Part shown: positions 17,720-25,555 of the stretch, piece by piece
Position numbering within the stretch: position 1 is the stretch's first letter
Layout: each line of letters opens with the position of its first letter
DNA from: Streptomyces olivaceoviridis
GTDB taxonomy: Bacteria > Actinomycetota > Actinomycetes > Streptomycetales > Streptomycetaceae
Reading direction: 5' to 3'
DNA length: 64,000 nt
NCBI RefSeq assembly: GCF_014650115.1
Contig: NZ_BMUI01000015.1
Coordinates: forward strand, 1 to 64,000
Made by a program: the position numbers and the translations under genes
The notes under the pieces: model-generated
The model's database searches: none
Seen by the model: the letters and a program-made list of their open reading frames with translations, nothing else
What the model was told of the DNA's origin: nothing

Positions 17720-19291
17720 TCAGTGGCCGGGGCCGCTCCGCCAGCGGTAGGTGGCGAAGGAGTCCGCCGGGACCGTCACCACGAACGACTGGCCGGCGAC
17801 GGTGATCCGGACCTTGCCGTCGGTGTGGGTGCTGTTGCCGAGGACGGCCACGAAGGTGCCGTTCTTCGTGCGGTAGACGACGTTGCCGATGCCGTGCTCG
17901 GCGGCACTGGATGCGAGGCGTACGTCACCGGGCGAGAGGTACTTGGCGAACTGCCCGATCGGGTACAGCTCGTCGCGGACGGTGAATTCGCGCGTGGCCG
18001 TGTTCACCGTCACCAGCCGGTCCCGCCACTTGGTGGTGGCCGCGACCTGGTTCCAGTCGACGTCGTTGTCCCGGGCCGGTGTCCAGTGCAGTGTCCCGCC
18101 GTCCTGGTCGGTGGTCTGGGCCCACAGGATGTAGGAACCGGCGTCGAGGCGGAAGTCGTCGAGGATGGTCGAGGGCGACAGGTCGCTCGTCTCCGTGAGC
18201 TGGACCGGCTTGCCCGTCTGTTCGTAGGCGTCGCGCATGACGCGCGGGTCTCCCCAGTAGGGGTGGAAGGCGATGGCGTCGGCCGCCTCGCGGACCTGCT
18301 CGCCGGTCACCGAGCCGTCGGGGGCGTCGTCGAAGATGCGGTGGTAGTTCTTGGTGGCCGTGCTGTTGGGGTCGCGCCAGTCCCAGAAGTTGAAGTCATG
18401 GACGTACAGCTGGGTGTTCAGCCGGGCGGCCCGGAACTCCCGCTTGATCGCGAGGGCCAGCTTCTGCTGCTGGGCGACGCTGATGTCCATGGCCGGGTAG
18501 ACGACGTCCATGCCCGGTTCGTTCAGCAGGGTCAGGGCGTCGACCCGGATGCCGTGCCGGGCGTACGCCTGGACGAACTTGACGTAGTACCGGGCGAAGA
18601 CGTCGATGCAGTCGTCCCGCAACTTGCCGACCTGGTAGTACTCCGTGCCGCTCCCGGGCTTGAGCGCGACCTGCCCGGTGAACCGGTTGTTCGTCTTCAT
18701 CCACGCCGGTGCGCTCCACGCCGAGGCGAAGAAGGTGGCGTGGGGGTTGTAGCGCTGGATGAGCTTGATCGTGTCGATGATGTGCAGGTCGATGTCCCGC
18801 CGGATGGAGAAGTGCTTCAGCCCGAAGTCGTCGGTGACGCCGGCGGGCAGGTCGTCCTCCGACCAGAACGGCAGGTGCTCGATGAGGTCGGGGCTGCCGA
18901 TCGTCAGCCGGAACCGGTCCAGGCCCGCGCCGTGCACGGGGTCGACGAGCAGCCGGACGGCCTTCTCCCGCTCCGCGGGGGTGAGCTTCCACAGGTTGGA
19001 CACGCTCGTCTCGTCCAGGGAGAAGCCCACGCCCGCGTACTGCTGCCGGACGGCCTTCGGGTCCGCGACGACGGTGGCGTCGACCGGGCCGCCGGGGTCG
19101 GTGTCGGTCCTGACCTCCGGCAGCGGCAGCCAGGCCCGCGCGGCGCCGGTGGAGTAGGTGCCGGTCACGATCCGGCCGTGTCCGGGCGGTCCGCCCGCGG
19201 CTCGGTCGGCGTGCGCGGCCGGGCCCGCGCCGACCAGCGCGGACACGGTCATGGTCGCGACGGCCGCTAGTGCGGTGAGATGACGCCTCAC
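17720..19291 (-). CDS. Secreted glycoside hydrolase family 30 enzyme
   Basis: A 523-aa exported (beta/alpha)8 glycosidase. The signal peptide is HLTALAAVATMTVSALVGAG with cleavage near AHA. Catalytic residues fit clan GH-A family 30: acid/base Glu258 in LLNEPGMD and nucleophile Glu367 in QLTETSD. GVGFSLDETSVSNL near the start and the C-terminal beta-domain (FAKYLSPGDVRLAS) are typical. Specificity within GH30 (beta-1,6-glucanase, galactanase, glucosylceramidase) cannot be fixed. GTG 19291 follows AGGGAGC. It lies just downstream of murQ on the same strand, separated by a 21-bp palindrome, and may degrade cell-wall or fungal glycans. Confidence 0.88.
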   Translation of the reverse strand: MRRHLTALAAVATMTVSALVGAGPAAHADRAAGGPPGHGRIVTGTYSTGAARAWLPLPEVRTDTDPGGPVDATVVADPKAVRQQYAGVGFSLDETSVSNLWKLTPAEREKAVRLLVDPVHGAGLDRFRLTIGSPDLIEHLPFWSEDDLPAGVTDDFGLKHFSIRRDIDLHIIDTIKLIQRYNPHATFFASAWSAPAWMKTNNRFTGQVALKPGSGTEYYQVGKLRDDCIDVFARYYVKFVQAYARHGIRVDALTLLNEPGMDVVYPAMDISVAQQQKLALAIKREFRAARLNTQLYVHDFNFWDWRDPNSTATKNYHRIFDDAPDGSVTGEQVREAADAIAFHPYWGDPRVMRDAYEQTGKPVQLTETSDLSPSTILDDFRLDAGSYILWAQTTDQDGGTLHWTPARDNDVDWNQVAATTKWRDRLVTVNTATREFTVRDELYPIGQFAKYLSPGDVRLASSAAEHGIGNVVYRTKNGTFVAVLGNSTHTDGKVRITVAGQSFVVTVPADSFATYRWRSGPGH

Positions 19292-19388
19292 GCCTGCTCC
19301 CTGGGCTCCGGGGGTGTCGGGGGTCGGCGCCGTACGGTGCCGACGGCGCGCGACCGCTCCGGATCCAAGCAATTCCATGCAGTTAAGT

Positions 19389-19409
19389 CAAGGCTTGAAG
19401 TAAGCCTTG
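19389..19409. promoter_or_regulatory. Perfect inverted repeat between murQ and the GH30 gene
   Basis: CAAGGCTT (19389-19396) and AAGCCTTG (19402-19409) form a perfect 8-bp inverted repeat around a 5-bp centre. It starts 2 bp beyond the murQ stop and 98 bp upstream of the GH30 GTG. It may be an operator for the glycosidase gene or a weak terminator; no U-tract follows. The A/T content is higher than its surroundings, which favours an operator. Confidence 0.5.
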
Positions 19410-19410
19410 T

Positions 19411-20307
19411 TCAGACCTGGCCCACGGCCGCGCGCGTGTCGCCGCCGGCCTTCTCCAGGCGCCGGGCGGCCTCCTCGGCGGTGCAGTGGGCGAGGAGCAT
19501 GACGATGGCGGTCTTGGCGTGGCCGCCCGCCGCCCGCAGCGCCTCGGCGGCGGCGTCGGGGTCCGCGCCGGTCGCCTGGACGACCATCCGGCGGGCGCGG
19601 TCGAGCAGCTTCTCGTTGCTGGCCCGGACGTCGACCATGAGGTTCCCGTAGACCTTGCCCAGGCGGACCATGGAGGCGGTCGAGAGCATGTTGCACACCA
19701 TCTTCTCGGCGGTGCCGCCCTTCAGCCGGGTGGACCCGGTGAGGATCTCGGGCCCGGTGGGAACCTCGATGGGGATGTCGGCGTAGCGGCTGATCACCGC
19801 GTCGCGGTTGCACGCGACCGACACCGTCGTCGCGCCCTTGGCGGCGGCGTGCTCCAGGCCGCCGACGACGTAGGGGGTACGGCCGCTGGCGGCGAGCCCG
19901 ACGACCGTGTCCCGGTCGTCCACGCCGATCCCGTCGAGGTCGGCGGCGGCCCGCTCGGGTTCGTCCTCGGCGCCCTCCACCGCGACGACGAAGGCGCCGG
20001 GGCCGCCGGAGAGCAGGCCCACCACCTGTTCCGGGGCGGTGCCGAAGGTCGGGGGGCACTCGACGGCGTCGAGCAGGCCGATCCGGCCGCTGGTGCCGGC
20101 GCCGAGGTAGATCAGCCGGCCGCCCCGGCGCAGGGACGCGGTGATCGCCTCCACGGCGGTGCCGATCTCCGCGAGGACGCCGCGTACCGCGAGGGCGACC
20201 GTCTGGTCCTCGTCGTTCATGACCGACAGCAGTTCACCGACCGGCATGCGGTCGAGGTCGGCGGTCCGCTCGTTGCGGGTCTCGGTGCCGAGAGCGCTGA
20301 GGTCCAT
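19411..20307 (-). CDS. murQ: N-acetylmuramic acid 6-phosphate etherase
   Basis: A 298-aa SIS-domain lyase. Marks include LIYLGAGTSGRIGLLDA (phosphosugar-binding loop), PPTFGTAPEQVVGLLSGG with the catalytic Glu, AASGRTPYVVGGL, and the long family signature around TGSTRLKGGTAEKMVCNML. MurQ cleaves the lactyl ether of MurNAc-6-phosphate, giving GlcNAc-6-phosphate and D-lactate in the cytoplasm. Start ATG 20307 follows a GGAAAGGA purine run. It is downstream of the RpiR-type regulator gene on the same strand and opposite a kinase/transporter/anmK operon. Confidence 0.95.
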   Translation of the reverse strand: MDLSALGTETRNERTADLDRMPVGELLSVMNDEDQTVALAVRGVLAEIGTAVEAITASLRRGGRLIYLGAGTSGRIGLLDAVECPPTFGTAPEQVVGLLSGGPGAFVVAVEGAEDEPERAAADLDGIGVDDRDTVVGLAASGRTPYVVGGLEHAAAKGATTVSVACNRDAVISRYADIPIEVPTGPEILTGSTRLKGGTAEKMVCNMLSTASMVRLGKVYGNLMVDVRASNEKLLDRARRMVVQATGADPDAAAEALRAAGGHAKTAIVMLLAHCTAEEAARRLEKAGGDTRAAVGQV

Positions 20308-20357
20308 GGCGGCGTTTCCTTTCCTGGGCGGTACGCGAGTTCTTGGGCGGGCCGGGG

Positions 20358-20380
20358 GCTTCCGGCTCCGAGCCGGAGGC
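20358..20380. terminator. Hairpin between murR and murQ
   Basis: GCTTCCGGC (20358-20366) pairs with GCCGGAGGC (20372-20380) across a 5-nt loop, with one G-U pair. It lies in the 156-bp gap between the murR stop and the murQ start and could attenuate read-through. No other feature is seen in the gap. Confidence 0.45.
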
Positions 20381-20463
20381 TCGGGGACAGGGCCGGGTGT
20401 GCCCCGGCGGGGCGGAGCCGGAGTGTTTTCCGGGGGTAGCGGGACAGGGTGGCGGGCGTGCCG

Positions 20464-21408
20464 TCAGTCGGTGGTCTGCGCGCGGCGTCCGGACTGCGGG
20501 GGCCTGTGGCGGCGGACGGCCTCGTAGGTCTCGTGCAGCGCCGCGGTCGCGGCGTCGAAGCCGCGCTGGGCGACGCCGACGAACAGGCAGTCGACGACGG
20601 CGAGCTGGGCGATGCGGCTGACGGTCGCGCCGGACCGGAAGGGCGTCTCCCGGGCGCAGGTCGTCAGCACGAGGTCCGCGCTGCGGGCCAGCGCGGAGCG
20701 GGGGACGTTGGTGAGGGCGATGGTGGTGGCGCCGCGTGCGGCGGCGGCCTGGAGCGGCTCCACGGTGTCCTCGGTCTCCCCGGAGTGGGATATCGCGAGG
20801 GCCACGTCGCCGGGTCCGAGCAGGGCCGTCGCGGTGAGGGCCGCGTGCCGGTCGGTCCAGATGAACGCCATGTGGCCGATGCGGTGCAGCTTCTGGTGCA
20901 GGTCCTGGCCGACGAAGGCGCTCGCGCCGACGCCGAAGATGTCGATCCGCCGCGCTCCCGCCACGGCGTCCACCGCACGGCCCAGGACGTCGATGTCCAG
21001 CCCGGCCCCGGAGTCCTCCAGGGCCCGCACCTCGTTGTAAACGATCTTCTCGACGATCTCGCTCAGCGTGTCGGTGGCGCTGATGTCGGAGCTCGGCATC
21101 GGGCGCTCGCCGTCGAGGGCGTGTTCGCGGGCCGCGGCGGCGGCGAGGGCGAGGCGCAGCTGGGGGTAGTTGGTGATCCCTATCGTCCGGCAGAAGCGCA
21201 TGACCGTGGCCACGGAGGTGTCCGCCCGCCGGCCGAGCGCGCTGATGGACAGCTCCGACGCCTGTGCGGGATCGGCCAGGACGACATCGGCCACCCGGCG
21301 TTCCGACGGTGCCATGGCGGGCAGTTCCGCGCGGATGCGCGCCAGGGTCCCGGCGGGGGACTCGTCCGCCGGCCGGGCCGGGGTGCGGGGTGGTTTCTGG
21401 CCGGCCAT
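20464..21408 (-). CDS. murR: RpiR/MurR-family regulator with SIS domain
   Basis: A 314-aa regulator: N-terminal RpiR helix-turn-helix (about residues 20-95; ELSISALGRRADTSVATVMRFCRTIG) and C-terminal SIS sugar-phosphate sensor (about 140-275; RRIDIFGVGASAFVGQDLHQKL and VALAISHSGETEDTVE). In other bacteria MurR represses murQ and senses MurNAc-6-phosphate. ATG 21408 follows AGGAGG at 9-nt spacing. The gene is divergent from the kinase operon across an intergenic region with two facing promoters and a palindrome. The symbol is by position and family, not proven orthology. Confidence 0.85.
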   Translation of the reverse strand: MAGQKPPRTPARPADESPAGTLARIRAELPAMAPSERRVADVVLADPAQASELSISALGRRADTSVATVMRFCRTIGITNYPQLRLALAAAAAREHALDGERPMPSSDISATDTLSEIVEKIVYNEVRALEDSGAGLDIDVLGRAVDAVAGARRIDIFGVGASAFVGQDLHQKLHRIGHMAFIWTDRHAALTATALLGPGDVALAISHSGETEDTVEPLQAAAARGATTIALTNVPRSALARSADLVLTTCARETPFRSGATVSRIAQLAVVDCLFVGVAQRGFDAATAALHETYEAVRRHRPPQSGRRAQTTD

Positions 21409-21450
21409 GGACCGCTGCCTCCTGGGTGAACGCCCGTCTGGGTGGCGCCA

Positions 21451-21479
21451 CAGTAACCAGGCCCCACGAGGCACGTCAA
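21451..21479 (-). promoter_or_regulatory. Predicted murR promoter
   Basis: On the minus strand TTGACG (21479-21474) and TTACTG (21456-21451) are separated by 17 bp, a housekeeping sigma-type arrangement 43 bp upstream of the murR ATG. It faces away from the nagK-side promoter. Confidence 0.5.
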
Positions 21480-21489
21480 AAATTTACGG

Positions 21490-21506
21490 ACCTCACCCGA
21501 TGAGGT
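21490..21506. promoter_or_regulatory. Candidate MurR operator palindrome
   Basis: ACCTCA-CCCGA-TGAGGT is a perfect 6-bp inverted repeat with a 5-bp centre, placed between the -35 elements of the two divergent predicted promoters. That position suits one repressor controlling both operons. Confidence 0.55.
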
Positions 21507-21512
21507 TACTTA

Positions 21513-21541
21513 TTGACATACGCAGGTTCGCCTTCTGATAC
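21513..21541 (+). promoter_or_regulatory. Predicted promoter of the kinase-transporter-anmK operon
   Basis: TTGACA (21513-21518) and TGATAC (21536-21541) with a 17-bp spacer form a near-consensus promoter. Transcription would start near 21548, leaving an untranslated leader of about 88 nt before the kinase ATG at 21636. Confidence 0.65.
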
Positions 21542-21635
21542 TCGCTGCACCGCGATCCGCGCCGGCCACTGGCCTCCTGGCCACCCTGTGACCGTTCGAC
21601 GTGACGGATCCCCTGGACACACGAAGGCGTGCCGC

Positions 21636-22634
21636 ATGACAGCAGCAGTCGCGGTGGACCTGGGCAAGACCGGCTGCCGTGCCGTGCTGTGGGACGGCGC
21701 CGGCCCTGCCCCAGACGTCCACGAGGTGCCCGGCGCCCCCGGGCTCGCCACCGACGACGGAGTGACGACGGCCCGTGCGGCCGTGCTCGCCGCCGTCCGG
21801 CCCCTCCTGGCGCGGGAGCCCTCCGTCCGGCCGTCGGCCGTCTGCGTGGGCGCGGCGGGAGCCGCCGCCGCGCCGGACGCGGCCCGTGCCCTGGCCGAGC
21901 TGCTCCTGGACGACCTGTCCGCCGAGGAGGTGGCCGTCACCAGCGACGCGGTCACCGCCCACGCCGGCGCCCTGGGCGGCCGTACCGGCGTCGTGCTCGC
22001 GATCGGCACCGGCTCGGTGGCCATCGGCATCGGGGACGACGGCACGTTCGCCCGCGTCGACGGCTGGGGTCCCTGGCTCGGCGACGAGGGCAGCGGCGCC
22101 TGGATCGGCGCCGCCGGGCTGCGGGCCGCGCTGCGCGCCCACGACGGACGCGGCCCGGACACCGCGCTGCTGGCCGCCGCCACCGAGCGCTTCGGCGACC
22201 CCGACCGGCTGCCGCCGGCCCTGGGCCGCGACGGCAATCCCGCCCGTACCGCCGCGTCCTTCGCACCGGACGTCGCGCGCACGGCCGCGGCGGGTGACCC
22301 CACGGCCTCGGCGATCGTCCGGGACGCCGCCACCGCGCTCGGTGAGGCCGTGCTCGCCGCGGCCCGCCGGATCGGCGGCGACGGCCTCGACGTCGCCGTC
22401 ACCGGCGGACTCACCGGCCTCGGCGAACCGCTGCTCGGACCGCTGCGCTCGACGCTCGCCGGCTTCCCGCGCCCCCTGCGCCCGCACCCCCCGCTCGGCG
22501 ACCCGCTGGACGGCGCGCGCCTGCTGGCCCTGGACTCCCGCAGGCCGCACGAACCCCATGTCGTCCGCGTCCGGCGGACGGCCCCCTTCCCAACTGTCCC
22601 CACCCCGCCGGTCTCCCCGCCGGCCGTTGCTTAG
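21636..22634 (+). CDS. BadF/BadG-type N-acetylglucosamine (or MurNAc) kinase
   Basis: A 332-aa actin-fold sugar kinase. The N-terminal phosphate loop VAVDLGKTGCRAVLWD, the second phosphate motif VVLAIGTGSVAIGIG, and GWGPWLGDEGSGAWIG, which is highly conserved in BadF/BadG GlcNAc kinases, are all present; VAVTGGLTGLG is the adenosine motif. The family phosphorylates GlcNAc; clostridial relatives (MurK) also phosphorylate MurNAc. In this locus a MurNAc-directed activity would feed MurQ. First gene of the operon, 8 bp ahead of the transporter. The tail after about residue 305 is Pro-rich and variable. Confidence 0.85.
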   Translation: MTAAVAVDLGKTGCRAVLWDGAGPAPDVHEVPGAPGLATDDGVTTARAAVLAAVRPLLAREPSVRPSAVCVGAAGAAAAPDAARALAELLLDDLSAEEVAVTSDAVTAHAGALGGRTGVVLAIGTGSVAIGIGDDGTFARVDGWGPWLGDEGSGAWIGAAGLRAALRAHDGRGPDTALLAAATERFGDPDRLPPALGRDGNPARTAASFAPDVARTAAAGDPTASAIVRDAATALGEAVLAAARRIGGDGLDVAVTGGLTGLGEPLLGPLRSTLAGFPRPLRPHPPLGDPLDGARLLALDSRRPHEPHVVRVRRTAPFPTVPTPPVSPPAVA

Positions 22635-22642
22635 GAGAGAGC

Positions 22643-24214
22643 GTGCGCCAACTCGACCTCGTGGTGATCGTCGTCTACCTGGTGGCGATCGCCGTGATCG
22701 GACTGCGCCTGGCCGGCCGGCAGAAGACGTCGAAGGACTACTTCGTCGGCGAGGGCAGCATGCCGTGGTGGACGGTGTCGTTCTCCGTGGTCGCCACCGA
22801 GACCAGCGTGCTCACCGTCATCAGCGTGCCCGGCGGCGCCTACAGCGGACAGGGCTTCGGCAACGTCGAACTGGCCCTCGGCTACGTCATCGGCCGCGTC
22901 GTCGTGGCCACCGTGCTCATCCCCCTGTACAAGCGGGGCGGCTTCGTCAGCGCCTACCAGTACCTGGGGACCAGATTCGGGCTGAGACTCCAGGGGCTGG
23001 CGTCGGTCACCTTCGTCTTCACCCGTCTCCTCGCCGAGGGCGTGCGGCTGTTCGCCTCCGCGATCCCCATCAAGCTGCTGCTCGACGAGTTCGGCGTGCA
23101 CGCCGGCTACCGCGTCATCATCATCGTGCTCACCGTGATCACCGTCGTCTACACCTACCTCGGCGGCATCAAGGCGGTCATCTGGACCGACGCCATCCAG
23201 ATGGGCCTCTACCTGGGCGGCGCGGTCCTCGCCATCGCCGTCCTGTCCGGGCACGTCGGCGGCGCCGGCTACTCGCGCGCCCTGCACGCGGGCGAGTTCC
23301 GGCTGTTCGACACCGAGTTCGGTCTCGCGCACGTCCTGACCAGCCCGTTCGCCCTGCCCACCGCGATCGTCGGCGGCGCGATCTTCGCCATGGCCAGTCA
23401 CGGATCCGACCAGCTCATCGTCCAGCGCATCCTGGCCACCCGCTCCCTGCGCGACGGCCAGAAGGCGATGATCGCCTCCGGTGTCTTCGTCACCCTCCAG
23501 TTCGCGGCGTTCTCCCTCGTGGGCGCGCTGCTGTGGGCGTACAACGAGGGCAAGAGCTTCAAGGAGCTCGGCCTGGCCAGCTCCGACAACCTGTACCCGA
23601 ACTTCATCCTGCACGGGCTGCCCGTGGTGGTCTCCGGCCTGCTCGTGGCCGGCATCCTCGGCGCCGCCATGGGCTCGCTGTCCTCGGCGCTGAACTCCAT
23701 GTCGAACTCGACCGTCGCCGACATCATCCACAGCTTCTTCCGCACGACGCCGTCCGAGGCGTCGCTGCTGAAGCTCGCCCGGGTGATGACGCTGGTGTGG
23801 GCGGCGCTGATGGCGGTCTTCGCCTGCGCGTTCAGCACCAGCACGGGCAACGTCTACCTCACCGGTCTGACCATCGCCGGCTACACCTACGGCGCCCTGC
23901 TCGGCGCGTTCCTGCTCGGCCGGATCGTCCGGCGCGCGGGCGAGGCCGACTCCGTGGTGGCGTTCCTGGTGACGGTCGGCGTGATGACGTACATCGTGCG
24001 CGAGGTGAAGATCGACGTGACCGTGGGCGGCGCCACCGTGCCGACGGCCATCGCCGCGCAGTGGCTGGTCCCGATCGGCGTGGTGGTCACCCTGGTCGTC
24101 GGCGGTCTGATGAGCTTGTTCCACCGCGCTCCCGACCCCGGGCAGGCCCGGCCGGCCGACGGCGAACCCGGCCCCGGCCAGGGGCGGGTCACGGCGGCCG
24201 TCCAGCAGGACTGA
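22643..24214 (+). CDS. Sodium:solute symporter (SSS family)
   Basis: A 523-aa integral membrane protein with about 13 hydrophobic segments. Family marks are YFVGEGSMPWWTVSFSVVAT near the start with a following sodium-site helix, YTYLGGIKAVIWTDAIQ, and ASHGSDQLIVQRIL. SSS proteins import sugars, sialic acids, amino acids or vitamins with Na+. The gene lies between a sugar kinase and anmK, so MurNAc, anhydro-MurNAc or a muropeptide-derived sugar is the most likely cargo. GTG 22643 follows AGGAGAG. A 12-bp hairpin follows the stop. Confidence 0.9.
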   Translation: MRQLDLVVIVVYLVAIAVIGLRLAGRQKTSKDYFVGEGSMPWWTVSFSVVATETSVLTVISVPGGAYSGQGFGNVELALGYVIGRVVVATVLIPLYKRGGFVSAYQYLGTRFGLRLQGLASVTFVFTRLLAEGVRLFASAIPIKLLLDEFGVHAGYRVIIIVLTVITVVYTYLGGIKAVIWTDAIQMGLYLGGAVLAIAVLSGHVGGAGYSRALHAGEFRLFDTEFGLAHVLTSPFALPTAIVGGAIFAMASHGSDQLIVQRILATRSLRDGQKAMIASGVFVTLQFAAFSLVGALLWAYNEGKSFKELGLASSDNLYPNFILHGLPVVVSGLLVAGILGAAMGSLSSALNSMSNSTVADIIHSFFRTTPSEASLLKLARVMTLVWAALMAVFACAFSTSTGNVYLTGLTIAGYTYGALLGAFLLGRIVRRAGEADSVVAFLVTVGVMTYIVREVKIDVTVGGATVPTAIAAQWLVPIGVVVTLVVGGLMSLFHRAPDPGQARPADGEPGPGQGRVTAAVQQD

Positions 24215-24223
24215 GTCCGGCCG

Positions 24224-24257
24224 GGCCGGGGGCGGGACGGCACCGCCGCCCCCGGCC
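24224..24257 (+). terminator. Intercistronic hairpin between the symporter gene and anmK
   Basis: GGCCGGGGGCGG (24224-24235) pairs perfectly with CCGCCCCCGGCC (24246-24257) across a 10-nt loop. It lies inside an apparent operon, so it may act as an attenuator or 3' stabiliser that lowers or separates expression of anmK and the dehydrogenase. Confidence 0.6.
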
Positions 24258-24312
24258 GGCGACCAAGGACCGCACCCACTCCCTTCTCCCACGCTTCCCG
24301 GAGGCACGCACC

Positions 24313-25539
24313 ATGTCCCAGTCGCAGCGCACTGCGTCCGCCGAGCCGGCGGGGGACGGTCCAGGAGGGGCCATGCGGGTGATCGGGCTGATGTCCGGCA
24401 CGTCGTACGACGCCATCGAGGCAGCCGCCGCCGACCTCACCCTGGACGGCGACAGCCTGCTCCTGCGCCCCCTCGGACACCTCTCCGTGCCCTACCCGGA
24501 CGACCTGCGCGCCCTGATCGCCGCCACGCTGCCACCGGCCGCCACGACCACGCAGGCCGTCTGCGCACTGGACAGCGGCATCGGGCAGGCCTTCGCCCAA
24601 GCGGCGGCGCGTGCCCTGCGGGAGCTGTGCGCGGGGGCGGCGGACCTGGTGGTCTCGCACGGCCAGACCCTGCACCACTGGGTGGAGGACGGCATCGTCC
24701 GCGGCACCCTGCAACTCGGCCAGCCCGCCTGGATCGCCGAGGAGACCGGGCTGCCCGTCGTCTCCGACCTGCGCAGCAGGGACGTCGCCGCCGGCGGCCA
24801 GGGCGCCCCGCTGGTCGGCCTGACCGACACCCTGCTGCTGCGCGCCCTGCCCGGCACCCCGGCGGCGCTGAACCTCGGCGGCATCGCCAACGTCACCGTC
24901 GTCGCGCCCGGCGCCGAGCCGCTGGCCTTCGACACCGGCCCCGCCAACGCCCTGCTCGACGCGGCCGTACGGCACTTCACCGGCGACGGCGCCGCCTACG
25001 ACGCGGACGGACGCCGGGCCGCCGCCGGAAGCGTCAGCCCCGAACTGCTCCGCTTCCTGCTGGCCGACCCCTACTACCGCAGGCCCGCCCCGAAGACCAC
25101 CGGCAAGGAGCACTTCCACCTGCCGTATCTGCTGCGGGCCCTGGACGCCGTACCCACGCCCGCCACCGACGACGTCCTGGCCACGCTGGCCCGGCTGACC
25201 TCGGTGACCGTGGCCGACGCCTGCCGGGCGCACGGGGTCACCCAGCTCATCGCCTCCGGCGGCGGCACCCGCAACCCGGTGCTCATGCGCATGATCGGCG
25301 AAGAGCTGCCCGGGGTGCCGGTGCGCCGCAGCGACGAGCTCGGGCTGCCCTCCGACGCCAAGGAGGCCCTGGCCTTCGCCGTCCTGGGCTTCCTCACGGT
25401 CCACGGCCTGCCCGGCACCCACCCCTCCGCCACCGGCGCCGCCAGGGCCACGCTGCTCGGCAGCATCACCCCCGGCCGGGCGCCGCTGCGCCTGCCCGCA
25501 CCCGTCGCAGAGCCGCCGCACCTGCTGCGGATCGTCTGA
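24313..25539 (+). CDS. anmK: Anhydro-N-acetylmuramic acid kinase
   Basis: A 408-aa kinase. GLMSGTSYDAIEAA (canonical GLMSGTSxDGxD, slightly varied) starts the fold at about residue 24; VVSHGQTLHHW, LGGIANVTVV and AFDTGPANALLD, with the catalytic Asp, follow; ASGGGTRNPVLMRMIG closes the active site. AnmK opens the 1,6-anhydro bond of anhydro-MurNAc while phosphorylating it, giving MurNAc-6-phosphate for MurQ. About 20 residues precede the usual family start. ATG 24313 follows a GGAGGCA site. The next gene begins 16 bp downstream. Confidence 0.94.
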   Translation: MSQSQRTASAEPAGDGPGGAMRVIGLMSGTSYDAIEAAAADLTLDGDSLLLRPLGHLSVPYPDDLRALIAATLPPAATTTQAVCALDSGIGQAFAQAAARALRELCAGAADLVVSHGQTLHHWVEDGIVRGTLQLGQPAWIAEETGLPVVSDLRSRDVAAGGQGAPLVGLTDTLLLRALPGTPAALNLGGIANVTVVAPGAEPLAFDTGPANALLDAAVRHFTGDGAAYDADGRRAAAGSVSPELLRFLLADPYYRRPAPKTTGKEHFHLPYLLRALDAVPTPATDDVLATLARLTSVTVADACRAHGVTQLIASGGGTRNPVLMRMIGEELPGVPVRRSDELGLPSDAKEALAFAVLGFLTVHGLPGTHPSATGAARATLLGSITPGRAPLRLPAPVAEPPHLLRIV

Positions 25540-25555
25540 CCCCACCCGAGGACCC

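Noticed and set aside
22631..24307. Long minus-strand open frame opposite the symporter
   Set aside because: Acidic His/Asp-rich shadow of a membrane protein gene; no motif.
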